DNA from: Lentzea alba
GTDB lineage: Bacteria > Actinomycetota > Actinomycetes > Mycobacteriales > Pseudonocardiaceae
DNA: 64,000 nucleotides
Direction of reading: 5' to 3'
Assembly (NCBI RefSeq): GCF_011067745.1
Contig: NZ_JAAMPJ010000010.1
Location: 367,431-431,430, forward strand
The notes under the pieces are model-generated. The model was not told the origin of the DNA. It saw nothing but the letters and a program-made list of their open reading frames with translations, and made no database searches. Below, one piece after another: positions 24,634 through 32,976 of this stretch. Every line of letters starts with the position of its first letter. Positions within the stretch are counted from its first letter, which is position 1. The translations under genes were made by a program, and so were the position numbers.

Positions 24634-26022
24634 ATGCTCCACACCAAGGAGAACGTGGCCCGAGCAGTCGCCATCACCGGCCTGGCGGCGTTCATGGCGG
24701 GCCTGGACAACCTCGTGATCGTGACGGCGCTGCCCACCATCAGCGTCGAGCTCGGTGGCGCGCTGAACGACCTGGAGTGGACGGTCAACGCCTACACGCT
24801 GTCGTTCGCGGTGCTGATGATGCTGGCCGCCGCCACGGGGGACAGGTTCGGCCGGCGCAAGGTCTTCGTCGCCGGTCTGCTGATCTTCACCGGCGCCTCG
24901 GCCGCGGCGGCGCTGGCACCGGGCATCGGGTGGTTGATCGCGGCCCGTGCCGTGCAGGGCGTGGGGGCCGCGGTGATCATGCCGCTGTCGCTGACGTTGC
25001 TGACCGCGGCGGTCCCGGAACGCAAACGCGGTGCCGCGCTGGGCGTGTACGCCGCGGTCAGCGGTGTCTCCGCCGCGGCGGGACCACTGGTGGGCGGACT
25101 CGTCGTGCAGGAGTTGTCGTGGCACTGGATCTTCTGGCTCAACGTTCCCGTCGGGCTGCTGCTCGCGCCGGTGGCGTTGTGGGGCCTGGCGGACAGCCGT
25201 GGACCGAACGCCCGGCTGGACGTGGCCGGCACGGTGCTGGTGAGCCTGGGGATGTTCGGGTTGGTGTTCGGGATCGTGAGCGGCCACGTGGACGGGTGGA
25301 GTTCGGCCACCACGCTGACCATGCTCACCGGAGGCGTCCTGGCGCTGGTTCTGTTCGTGTGGTGGGAGAAGAGGACCGATGAGCCGATGTTGCCGCTCGC
25401 CCTGTTCCGCAACCGGGCGTTCAGCGGGATCAACGTCGCCAGCCTGTTGATGGGTGTCGGCGTCTTCGGGGCGATCTTCCTGCTCACCCAGTTCCTGCAG
25501 ACGGTGCAGGGGTACGACCCGATGCAGGCGGGGGTGCGGATGCTGGCCTGGACGGCGGCGCCGATGGTGGCGGCGCCCGTGAGCGGAATGCTCGCGGACC
25601 GGTTCGGGGGACGGCCGGTGGTGCTGGTCGGGCTGGTCCTGCAGACGCTCGCGCTCGGCTACTACGCGGTGGTGATCACGCCGACCGTGTCGTACGCGGC
25701 GCAGTTGCCCGCGTTCGTGCTGGCGGGGTTGGGCATGGGACTGTTCTACGCGCCGATCGCCCACGTGCTGATGGGGTCGGTGAGGGAGGACGAGCAGGGC
25801 ATCGCCGCTGGTGCCAACGCGGCGACCAGGCAGCTCGGTGCGACGATCGGGGTCGCGTTGCTGGCGGCGGTCTTCAGCGGGTGGGGCGGGCTCGAGTCGC
25901 CGCAGCGGTTCGTCGACGGGCTGCAGCCGGCGTTGTGGGTGGGGGCGGGCGCGATGGCGCTGGCGGTGGTGGCGATGGCGCTGGTGCCGCGGTCACAGGT
26001 GGTTGCGCAGGAAGTCCGTTGA
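24634..26022 (+). CDS. MFS drug:H+ antiporter, DHA2 family (14 helices)
   Basis: 462 residues, ATG at 24634. About fourteen hydrophobic helices are visible. Motif A-like GDRFGRRKVFV lies between helices 2 and 3, and motif C-like GVSAAAGPLVGGLVVQ in helix 5. The opening FMAGLDNLVIVTALPTISVEL is typical of DHA2/EmrB/QacA exporters. It probably exports a hydrophobic compound. Its 3' end overlaps the convergent accC gene by 30 bp, so it borders the PUFA-like cluster and could export its product, though cotranscription is impossible. No adjacent TetR repressor is seen. Confidence 0.9.
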   Translation: MLHTKENVARAVAITGLAAFMAGLDNLVIVTALPTISVELGGALNDLEWTVNAYTLSFAVLMMLAAATGDRFGRRKVFVAGLLIFTGASAAAALAPGIGWLIAARAVQGVGAAVIMPLSLTLLTAAVPERKRGAALGVYAAVSGVSAAAGPLVGGLVVQELSWHWIFWLNVPVGLLLAPVALWGLADSRGPNARLDVAGTVLVSLGMFGLVFGIVSGHVDGWSSATTLTMLTGGVLALVLFVWWEKRTDEPMLPLALFRNRAFSGINVASLLMGVGVFGAIFLLTQFLQTVQGYDPMQAGVRMLAWTAAPMVAAPVSGMLADRFGGRPVVLVGLVLQTLALGYYAVVITPTVSYAAQLPAFVLAGLGMGLFYAPIAHVLMGSVREDEQGIAAGANAATRQLGATIGVALLAAVFSGWGGLESPQRFVDGLQPALWVGAGAMALAVVAMALVPRSQVVAQEVR

Positions 26023-27336
26023 GACGCCGCCCTGACGGAACACGGGGTGCCGCACCAGTTCCCGGTGGAACGAGGCGGTCGTGTGCACGCCGGGGCCCTC
26101 GACCCGCAGTTCGGTGAGCGCCCGGTCCATCCGGTTCAACGCGGCCGACCGGTCGGTGGCCCACACGATGACCTTGCCGATCATCGAGTCGTAGTGGGGC
26201 GGAACCGTGTAGCCCGGCGTGCAGTGCGAGTCGAACCGCACCCACGGGCCGCCGGGAGGTTGACAGACCTCCAGCACACCGGGAGTGGGGGCGAAGTCCC
26301 GTTCCGGGTCCTCCGCGTTGATCCGGCATTCCACGGCGTGGCCGCGCAGCACGACGTCTTCCTGCTTCACCGACAACGGTTCGCCCGCCGCCACCCGCAG
26401 CTGTTCGGCCACGAGATCGACGGACGTCACCAGCTCGGTGACCGGGTGCTCCACCTGGATCCTGGCATTCATCTCCATGAACCAGAACCGGTTGTCCTCG
26501 TCCAGCAGGAACTCCATGGTCCCCGCACCCCGGTAGCCGACCGCGCGGGCACCGCGGACGGCCGCCTCGCCGAGCTGGAAGCGCAACTCCTCGTCGACGA
26601 CCGGCGACGGCGACTCCTCCAGCAGCTTCTGGTTGCGGCGCTGCACCGAGCAGTCCCGTTCACCGAGGTGGATCGCGTTGCCGTGGTCGTCGCAGAACAC
26701 CTGCACCTCGATGTGCTTCGCCGGGCTCAGGTAGCGCTCCAGGTACACCGACGGATCGTTGAACAACGTCTGCGCCTCGGCTCGCGTCGCGCGCACCGCG
26801 TCCGGCAGTTCGGACTCCGACGGCACGATCGTGATGCCCCGGCCGCCGCCCCCGGCGGAAGCCTTGAGCAGCAACGGAAACCCGACATCGGCGGCGGCCT
26901 CGACCGCTTCCTCGACCGACGCGGGCGCGGACAGCGTGCCCGGCAGCAACGGCAGTCCGGCGTCGGTCATCAGGCGCCGCGCGGTCGCCTTGTCGCCCAG
27001 CGCCTCCATCACCTGCGGCGGCGGGCCGATGAACGTGATGCCGTGGTCGGCGCAGATCTCGGCGAAGTACGGGTCCTCGGACAGGAAACCGTAGCCGGGG
27101 TGCACGGCGTCGGCGCCGGTCTTGACGGCGGCACCGATGATGTTCGGGATGTTCAGGTAGCTCTGCTTGGCGGGCGACCCGCCGACGTGCACGGCCTCGT
27201 CCGCGAGCCGCACCGCCATCGACGACTCGTCGGCGGTCGAGTAGATCGCGACGGTGCGCACCCCGAGCTCGCGGCACGCCCTGATCACGCGCACGGCGAT
27301 CTCACCGCGGTTGGCCACGAGCACCTTGCCGAACAT
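25993..27336 (-). CDS. accC: Biotin carboxylase subunit of acetyl-CoA carboxylase
   Basis: 447 residues, ATG at 27336, the normal length for AccC. The ATP-grasp fold is complete: NRGEIAVRVIRACRELGV start, HPGYGFLSE, glycine loop SAGGGGRGI, ERDCSVQRRNQK, and MNARIQVEHPVTE with the carboxylation-site Glu/Asn/Arg. It carboxylates biotin on AccB using bicarbonate and ATP. It is the last gene of the cluster's minus-strand operon, 5 bp after accB, and converges with the DHA2 transporter. Actinomycetes usually use a fused BC-BCCP (AccA) for primary metabolism, so this stand-alone E. coli-type subunit is probably dedicated to malonyl-CoA supply for the PUFA-like synthase. Confidence 0.95.
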   Translation of the reverse strand: MFGKVLVANRGEIAVRVIRACRELGVRTVAIYSTADESSMAVRLADEAVHVGGSPAKQSYLNIPNIIGAAVKTGADAVHPGYGFLSEDPYFAEICADHGITFIGPPPQVMEALGDKATARRLMTDAGLPLLPGTLSAPASVEEAVEAAADVGFPLLLKASAGGGGRGITIVPSESELPDAVRATRAEAQTLFNDPSVYLERYLSPAKHIEVQVFCDDHGNAIHLGERDCSVQRRNQKLLEESPSPVVDEELRFQLGEAAVRGARAVGYRGAGTMEFLLDEDNRFWFMEMNARIQVEHPVTELVTSVDLVAEQLRVAAGEPLSVKQEDVVLRGHAVECRINAEDPERDFAPTPGVLEVCQPPGGPWVRFDSHCTPGYTVPPHYDSMIGKVIVWATDRSAALNRMDRALTELRVEGPGVHTTASFHRELVRHPVFRQGGVSTDFLRNHL

Positions 27337-27341
27337 GGACC

Positions 27342-27788
27342 TCAGCTCCCGTCGCGGGCCAGCAGGATCAGGGGCTGGCTGAACTCGACCATCTCGCCGT
27401 CCTCGACGAGCAGTTCGGCGACCGTGCCCGACTGGGTCGCCTCCACCGGGTTCATCAGCTTCATGGCCTCGACGATCCCCACCTGCTGGCCCTCCGCGAC
27501 CACGTCACCGACCTCGACGAACGGCGCCTCGCCGGGACCGGGCGAGCGGTAGAACGTGCCTACCAGGGGAGCGGTGATCCGCGGCCCGGCGGGTTCACCG
27601 TCGTGGGACGGCGCTGGTTCGTCCGGTGCACCGGCGGGATCCGCGGACGTGTCCCAGTCGACCTCGACAGCGGTCCCCGCGGCCTCGACCTTCATCCGCT
27701 GTGGTGTGCCGGGCAGTTCGTTGGCCAGTCGCACCACCTGGGCCGCGACGGCCTCGGGAGCCACGCCCTGAGTCGTTTCCTCGGTCAT
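27342..27788 (-). CDS. accB: Biotin carboxyl carrier protein
   Basis: 148 residues, ATG at 27788 overlapping the accDA stop. The N-terminal 70 residues are a variable linker region rich in Pro/Ala/Asp. The C-terminal 75 form the biotinyl domain, with the biotin-accepting Lys in EAMKLMNPVEA and the thumb-like GTFYRSPGPGEAPFV typical of bacterial AccB. It carries carboxybiotin between AccC and the AccDA carboxyltransferase. Encoded between those two genes in the same operon. Confidence 0.95.
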   Translation of the reverse strand: MTEETTQGVAPEAVAAQVVRLANELPGTPQRMKVEAAGTAVEVDWDTSADPAGAPDEPAPSHDGEPAGPRITAPLVGTFYRSPGPGEAPFVEVGDVVAEGQQVGIVEAMKLMNPVEATQSGTVAELLVEDGEMVEFSQPLILLARDGS

Positions 27789-29446
27789 ACCGGCACCTCG
27801 CTCTCAACGGGAGCGCCGTACCGCGAGAACCGCGCGTAGCGGTCGTCGGTCAGCTGCTCCGGGGTCATGCCGTCCAGCTCGGTGAGCGCCTGCACCAGGC
27901 CGGAGCGGACGTTGCGGGCGGTGGTCTCCCAGTCGGACTGGGCACCGCCGGGTGGTTCCGCGACCACGCCGTCGACGAGACCGAGCGCGAGCAGCTCGCG
28001 CGACGTGATCCTGAGCGCCTCCGCCGCACGGGACGCCTCCGCCGACGTGCCCCAGAGGATCGACGAGCACCCCTCGGGACTGATCACGGAGAAGTAGGCG
28101 TTCTCCAGCATCAGCACGCGGTTGCCGACGCCCAGCGCGAGCGCGCCACCGCTGCCGCCCTCGCCGGTGAGCACGACCGCGGTGGGCACCCGCAGCCGGG
28201 ACATGCGCATGATGCACTCGGCGATCGCGGTGCCCTGGCCGCTGCGTTCGGCGTCGGCGCCGGGGAACGCGCCGGGTGTGTCGACGAGCGTCACCACCGG
28301 GAAGCCGAACCGTTCCGCGTACCCCATCAGCCTGCGCGCCTTGTGGTAGCCACTCGGGTTCGGCATGCCGAAGTTGTGCCGCACCAGCTCCGGCGGTGAA
28401 TGTCCCTTCTGCAGGCCGATGACGACGACGGTGCGCCCGGCGAGGCGGGCCAGCCCGCCCACCACGGCCCGGTCGTCACCGGAACGGCGGTCGCCGTGCA
28501 GTTCCACGAGACCGTCGTCGAACACGGTCGCGCAGTAGTCCAAAGTGGTCGGGCGGCCGAGGTCGCGGGCGGACAGCACGACGTCCCACGCGGCCCGCTC
28601 GGGAATCCGCTCCGGGTCGGTGATCAGCGTGCGCGGGGCCTCAGGCGTGGGGTTCGACTTCGTGTGCATGCCCAGCAGCCTGCCGAGCAACGGCCGCAGC
28701 GCGTCCCTGGACACCACCATGTCGAGCATCCCGTTGGCCAGCAGGAACTCCGCGGTCTGGAACCCGTCGGGCAGCTCCTCCCGGATGGTCTGCGCGATGA
28801 CGTTGGGGCCGGCGAACCCGATGCGCGCACCCGGTTCGGCGATGACGACGTCACCCAGCGTCGCGAACGACGCCGTCGCGCCGCCGTAGGTCGGATCGGT
28901 GTTGAGGTTGAGGCACAGCACGCCCGCCTCGTGCAGCCGCGCGACCTCCTGGCTCGTCTTCACGAGCTGCATCAACGACAGCGCGCCCTCCTGCATCCGC
29001 GCTCCACCGGACGCGCAGATCATCAGCAACGGCGTGCGCTCGTCGAGCGCACGCCGGGCGGCCAGCGCGATCTTCTCGCCCGTCGTGCTGCCGATGCTCC
29101 CGCCCATGAAGCCGAAGTCCACCGCCGCGACGATCACCCGCACCGTGTCGATGGCTCCCGACGCGCAGATGCACGCCTCGGCCTCGCCTGTGCGCCGTTC
29201 GGCATCGGCGAGCCGGCGGGTGTAAGGCTTGCTGTCGTGAAATTCCAGCGGGTCTTCCGGCCGCAGCCCGGCACCGAACTCCTCGAAGGACCCGTCGTCG
29301 AACAACAGCTCCAGCCGTTCGCGCACCGGCATCCGCCAGTGGTGTGAGCACTCGGGGCACACCTTGGCGTGCTTGTCGAGCCGCTTCAGGTACACCAGCG
29401 TGGTGCAGGACGGGCACTTCGCCCACCGCACGTCGTCGTCGCTCAT
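27785..29446 (-). CDS. accDA: Fused acetyl-CoA carboxyltransferase beta-alpha (AccD-AccA)
   Basis: 553 residues, ATG at 29446, overlapping the acyl-CoA dehydrogenase gene upstream and accB downstream by 4 bp each. The N-terminal half is AccD-like: a four-Cys zinc ribbon (CPSCTTLVYLKRL, VCPECSHHW), then GGSIGSTTGEKIALA and SGGARMQEGALSLMQ. From about residue 290 it is AccA-like (VVVIGLQKGHSPPELVRHNF, TLVDTPGAFPGADAERSGQG, LTGEGGSGGALALGVGN). E. coli keeps these as two proteins; the fusion gives fixed stoichiometry. It transfers CO2 from carboxybiotin to acetyl-CoA to give malonyl-CoA. Its place in the cluster points to dedicated extender supply. Confidence 0.95.
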   Translation of the reverse strand: MSDDDVRWAKCPSCTTLVYLKRLDKHAKVCPECSHHWRMPVRERLELLFDDGSFEEFGAGLRPEDPLEFHDSKPYTRRLADAERRTGEAEACICASGAIDTVRVIVAAVDFGFMGGSIGSTTGEKIALAARRALDERTPLLMICASGGARMQEGALSLMQLVKTSQEVARLHEAGVLCLNLNTDPTYGGATASFATLGDVVIAEPGARIGFAGPNVIAQTIREELPDGFQTAEFLLANGMLDMVVSRDALRPLLGRLLGMHTKSNPTPEAPRTLITDPERIPERAAWDVVLSARDLGRPTTLDYCATVFDDGLVELHGDRRSGDDRAVVGGLARLAGRTVVVIGLQKGHSPPELVRHNFGMPNPSGYHKARRLMGYAERFGFPVVTLVDTPGAFPGADAERSGQGTAIAECIMRMSRLRVPTAVVLTGEGGSGGALALGVGNRVLMLENAYFSVISPEGCSSILWGTSAEASRAAEALRITSRELLALGLVDGVVAEPPGGAQSDWETTARNVRSGLVQALTELDGMTPEQLTDDRYARFSRYGAPVESEVPV

Positions 29447-31179
29447 CGCGGTTCACCTCCCGGTTCGGAGCTCTTGGCGAGGGCGAACTGGCGGTAGCCG
29501 AACGAACGGTTCTCCCGGTACAACCTGAGCATCACCGCCGCTCCGGCGTCCACATCGGACTCATCGATGACGGTGTCGAGCGGGTGCAACAGGTGCCACA
29601 GCCGTTGCAGGCACAGCAGCAACGGCTCCGGGCCGACGAGCGGTTCGCCGATCCACGTCGACATGGCCCGATGCGCCAGGCAGCACGCGGCGGCGTGCAC
29701 GACGCAGTACCGTTCGGCCAGCACGAACAGTTCGGCCGAGTCGCCGTACCGGCGGCCTCGCGTCTCGCGCAGTGACGCGCACTCCTCGCGCATTTTCTCG
29801 ATCTCACCGGCGAACAGCTCGCCGAGCCGGACGCACTTGTCCCAGCCTCGGTGCCGCAGCAGGTCCAATGCGTGCGGCAACGTCAACAGCGCGTCGTCTC
29901 CGGTGCGGCTCACGGTCTGCGCGGCCCACGGCCGGATCGGCGGCAGCTCGGCGTCCCAGTCGAACACGACGGACGCCCTTGCGATGTCGGCCTCCGCGGG
30001 TTTGAGCAGGTTGTGCAGCTGCAGCGCGACGTTCTTGAGGTTCACCACCGTGTTGCCGTCGGCGAAGTTCGCCACCAACAGGTCGCGCTTGGCCTTCTGG
30101 AACGCGCCGTACCGCGGGTGCGCCCGCAGGTAGTGCCGCGCGCCGAGCACGACGGCGAGAGCACTGACCGTGCGGTCGAGCACGGTCGGTATCAGGAACT
30201 TCGCCACCGACGACCACACCGAACTCTGGTCGGGTGAAGCCTGCAACCCGCGCGCGGCGCAGTTGGCGAGCACGTCGCACAGCAGCTGGTCGGCGAAGCA
30301 CTCGACCAGCTTGCGCCGCGAGTACGGCACGTCGACCACTTCACGCCCGAAGATCCGCCGGTGGGTGGTGAAGTCGAGCGTCAGCCTCAAGGCCGTGTCC
30401 GCACAGCCGAGCGCGATGCCGGTGATCATGACGCGGACGGGGTGTGAGCTCTTGAGCGCGATCTCCAGCCCCTGTCCCTCCGCGCCGATGCGGGCGGACT
30501 CCGGGATGAAGCACCGGGTGAGCCGAACGCCGCTCATGTCGATGCCGCGCAGTCCGTGCAGCTGCTCGTCCGGCAACGCGGTGATGTGGTGCGCCGGCGT
30601 GGACCGCTTGTCCAGCACCAGGATCGTGAACCCGGCGGGCCCACCGCGGTCCTCCGTGCGGACGAACAGCACGATGTAGTCCGCGAGCGTGGCGTTGCCG
30701 ATCAGCCACTTCTCGCCGTCGACGACATAGCCGCCTTCCGCGCGTCGGGCCGTCATCTGGTTGCCCAGCAGGTCGCTGCCGTGTTCACGTTCGGACAGCC
30801 CCCAGGACACCTTGGCGCCGTTGCAGACCGCACGCCCGTAGCGTTTCTTTTGCTCGTCGGTGCCGCCGACCCAGATCGGCAGGTACGCCAGCATCGTGAT
30901 GCTCAACGCCGTGGCCGCCGTCGCGTCCCGGCGGGCGATGGCCGTGCCGAACGCGATGGAGTCCTGGGTGGCCACCCCGCGCCCGCCCGCGCTGACCGGC
31001 ACGCCGAACTCGTGGCACCGCCAGGCTCTGAGGTGGTCGAGCAGGACGTGCGGGTACTGCTCGCGCTCGTCGAGGTCGAGGATGGTGGCGAAGGAGGCCG
31101 GGCTGTTCGGGTCGTGCGGGTCGCCGAGGTGGCGTTCGAGGTCCTCGGTGAGCGCGGCGAGGTCGGCGACGCGGGTCAT
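29443..31179 (-). CDS. Acyl-CoA dehydrogenase with C-terminal extension (FAD-competent paralogue)
   Basis: 578 residues; ATG at 31179 overlaps the next paralogue's stop. A longer upstream frame is Arg-rich noise. Residues 1-380 are an acyl-CoA dehydrogenase core: GLSEREHGSDLLGN, GEKWLIGNATLADYIVLFV and TTHRRIFGREVVDVP. A C-terminal helical extension of about 200 residues (SAELFVLAERYCVVHAAACC) is shared with the neighbouring paralogue and makes both proteins much longer than the usual 380-400. The expected reaction is alpha,beta-desaturation of an acyl-CoA or acyl-ACP, or FAD/O2-dependent oxidation. In this cluster it may add a double bond that the synthase does not make. The catalytic base cannot be placed with certainty. 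Confidence 0.88.
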   Translation of the reverse strand: MTRVADLAALTEDLERHLGDPHDPNSPASFATILDLDEREQYPHVLLDHLRAWRCHEFGVPVSAGGRGVATQDSIAFGTAIARRDATAATALSITMLAYLPIWVGGTDEQKKRYGRAVCNGAKVSWGLSEREHGSDLLGNQMTARRAEGGYVVDGEKWLIGNATLADYIVLFVRTEDRGGPAGFTILVLDKRSTPAHHITALPDEQLHGLRGIDMSGVRLTRCFIPESARIGAEGQGLEIALKSSHPVRVMITGIALGCADTALRLTLDFTTHRRIFGREVVDVPYSRRKLVECFADQLLCDVLANCAARGLQASPDQSSVWSSVAKFLIPTVLDRTVSALAVVLGARHYLRAHPRYGAFQKAKRDLLVANFADGNTVVNLKNVALQLHNLLKPAEADIARASVVFDWDAELPPIRPWAAQTVSRTGDDALLTLPHALDLLRHRGWDKCVRLGELFAGEIEKMREECASLRETRGRRYGDSAELFVLAERYCVVHAAACCLAHRAMSTWIGEPLVGPEPLLLCLQRLWHLLHPLDTVIDESDVDAGAAVMLRLYRENRSFGYRQFALAKSSEPGGEPR

Positions 31180-32927
31180 GACGCGCCCTCCCGCAGCTGT
31201 ACAGGTGCGGCGCTGAACAGCCGGCCATCCGCGTGCAGCGCCTCCGCCAGCGTGAACGGTGCGGCGGCGATCTCGGGTTCGAGCCGGCCGCGCGGTCCGC
31301 CGCCGCGGTTGCGCAGCACGTCCAGGGCGGCGACGAGCCAACCGGTCGAGGCAGGCGCCTGACCGAACAGCGGCCGGTGGCGGTTGAACCACCACAGGTG
31401 CACGCAGCTCGCGGCGGCGTGCAGCTGGGCGAAGCGTTCGGCCAGGTCGAGCAGCTCGGCCGAGCGGCCGCAGTCCTTGCCGAGCGCGTCGGCCAGTTCG
31501 TGCACGTCCCGTGGGATCAGGCTGAGCGCTGCCTGCAGGGACCCCAACCGGCACAGCAACGGGCCGGCGGACGGCTCCCCGGCGAGGAGGTCGCGGATGT
31601 CGTGCGAGACCGCGGGCAGTGCGGCGGTCACGTCGTCCCGCCCGCGCCAGGACAGCGCGAGGTCGCTCAGGCGGAGTTCGGGCAGGGGTGCGTCGAGGCT
31701 GAACGTCGTCGCGAGCTCCGGGCGAGGTGGCGGCTGGTCGAGCACGTCGTGGGAGGCGAGCCGACGCAGTTGCTGGGCGATCAGGCGCAGGTTGCCGACG
31801 GGGTCGATGTCGAGGTAGCGGACGACCGCGTTGTCGCGGCGGGCCACGCCGAACGCGCCGGTCGGGCCGTCGGCGAGTTGGCCGCGGAACGCGAGTACGT
31901 CGGCGCAGCGGGCGAACACGTCCTCGGACAGGTCCGTCACGACCGACTTGGCGACGCTCGACCACAGGCTTTGCTGACCGGGCAGGGTGTGCAGGCCGCG
32001 GGCGCAGGCGGTGGCGACCACGTCGGCGACGGTCAGGGCCGCGGCGGAGGCGCCGAGTTCGCGGCGCACGTACGGCATGGCGGTCAGGGGCGCGCCCTCG
32101 AAGCCGGCGGTGGTGGCGTGGTCCATCGTCAGGCGCAGCGCGGTGTCGGCGCAGCCGAGGTTGGCCGCCGTGCTCATGGCGCGCACGAGTTGCAGCGCGC
32201 GCAGCACCGTTTCCATGCCCTCACCGATGCCGCCGACGACGTCCTGCACGGGCACCAGCAGGTTGTCGAAGCAGAAGTCGGCGAACTCGATGCCGCGGAA
32301 GCCCTCGGTGCGGTGCACGTGCCGCTTGGCCTTTGCCAGGTCCTGGTCCCGCAGCAGCACCAGTGTGAAGGCCGCGGGGCCGCGGTCACCGGTGCGCGCG
32401 AGGACGAGCAGGGCCGAGCACCGCGGCCCGAGACCGACGCGCCACTTCCGTCCGGTCAGCCGGTAGTCGCCACGGCCGTCGTCGAACAACGAGCAGTCGC
32501 CCGCCAGCAGGTCGCCGTCGTGCTCCTCCTCGATGAGGGCGAAGCCGATGGACTGGCCGTGCCGCGCCATCGTCACGACCTCGGCGCACTGCTCCGGGGT
32601 GCCGGCCAGCAGCACGCACGTGGTGGCGGTGATGCCGAACATGGTGGCGGGCATGGCCGTGCCGTCCCGGCGGGACGCGAGCCTGGCCGACATGAGGGTG
32701 TCGTCGGCGGTGAGCAGCTCACCGCCGAAGCAGCGCGGCACGAACGCGAGGCGCAGATCCGTTCCGGCCTCATCTGCGAGGGCGGTGAGGTCGGCGCGCT
32801 CGTCCCGTTGTCTCATCGCGGCGAACCCGTAGGGGTTCTCGTCCGCTCGCGGGTCGCCGAGCCGGTGATCGAGCTCGGCACCGGCGGGGTAGCGGGTGGC
32901 CTCCGGTCCGTTCAGCGTCGCGGACAT
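31176..32927 (-). CDS. Acyl-CoA dehydrogenase paralogue with degenerate FAD-binding motifs
   Basis: 583 residues, ATG at 32927, 49 bp after PfaD. It is homologous to the next gene over its whole length, including the C-terminal SAELLDLAERFAQLHAAASC segment. The motifs that contact flavin are altered: EEEHDGDLLAG where the partner has EREHGSDLLGN, and GRKWRVGLGP where the partner has GEKWLIGNAT. This is the pattern of heteromeric acyl-CoA dehydrogenases such as mycobacterial ChsE1-ChsE2, in which one subunit lost FAD binding and is structural. I infer an obligate partnership with the downstream protein. Alternatively it may act on an acyl-ACP with a different cofactor geometry. Confidence 0.82.
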   Translation of the reverse strand: MSATLNGPEATRYPAGAELDHRLGDPRADENPYGFAAMRQRDERADLTALADEAGTDLRLAFVPRCFGGELLTADDTLMSARLASRRDGTAMPATMFGITATTCVLLAGTPEQCAEVVTMARHGQSIGFALIEEEHDGDLLAGDCSLFDDGRGDYRLTGRKWRVGLGPRCSALLVLARTGDRGPAAFTLVLLRDQDLAKAKRHVHRTEGFRGIEFADFCFDNLLVPVQDVVGGIGEGMETVLRALQLVRAMSTAANLGCADTALRLTMDHATTAGFEGAPLTAMPYVRRELGASAAALTVADVVATACARGLHTLPGQQSLWSSVAKSVVTDLSEDVFARCADVLAFRGQLADGPTGAFGVARRDNAVVRYLDIDPVGNLRLIAQQLRRLASHDVLDQPPPRPELATTFSLDAPLPELRLSDLALSWRGRDDVTAALPAVSHDIRDLLAGEPSAGPLLCRLGSLQAALSLIPRDVHELADALGKDCGRSAELLDLAERFAQLHAAASCVHLWWFNRHRPLFGQAPASTGWLVAALDVLRNRGGGPRGRLEPEIAAAPFTLAEALHADGRLFSAAPVQLREGAS

Positions 32928-32976
32928 GGGACCACTCCGTTCTCCGTGCTGGGGTCTGTGCTCGGGGTGGCGGGCA

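Noticed and set aside
25993..26022. 30-bp overlap of transporter and accC as a sign of frameshift
   Set aside because: Both proteins have normal-looking ends and lengths; convergent overlaps of this size are common in compact high-GC genomes.
31180..31965. N-terminal extension of the first acyl-CoA dehydrogenase
   Set aside because: The extra 260 residues are Arg/Pro noise overlapping the paralogue in another frame; the ATG at 31179 gives the ATGA overlap and the correct domain start.
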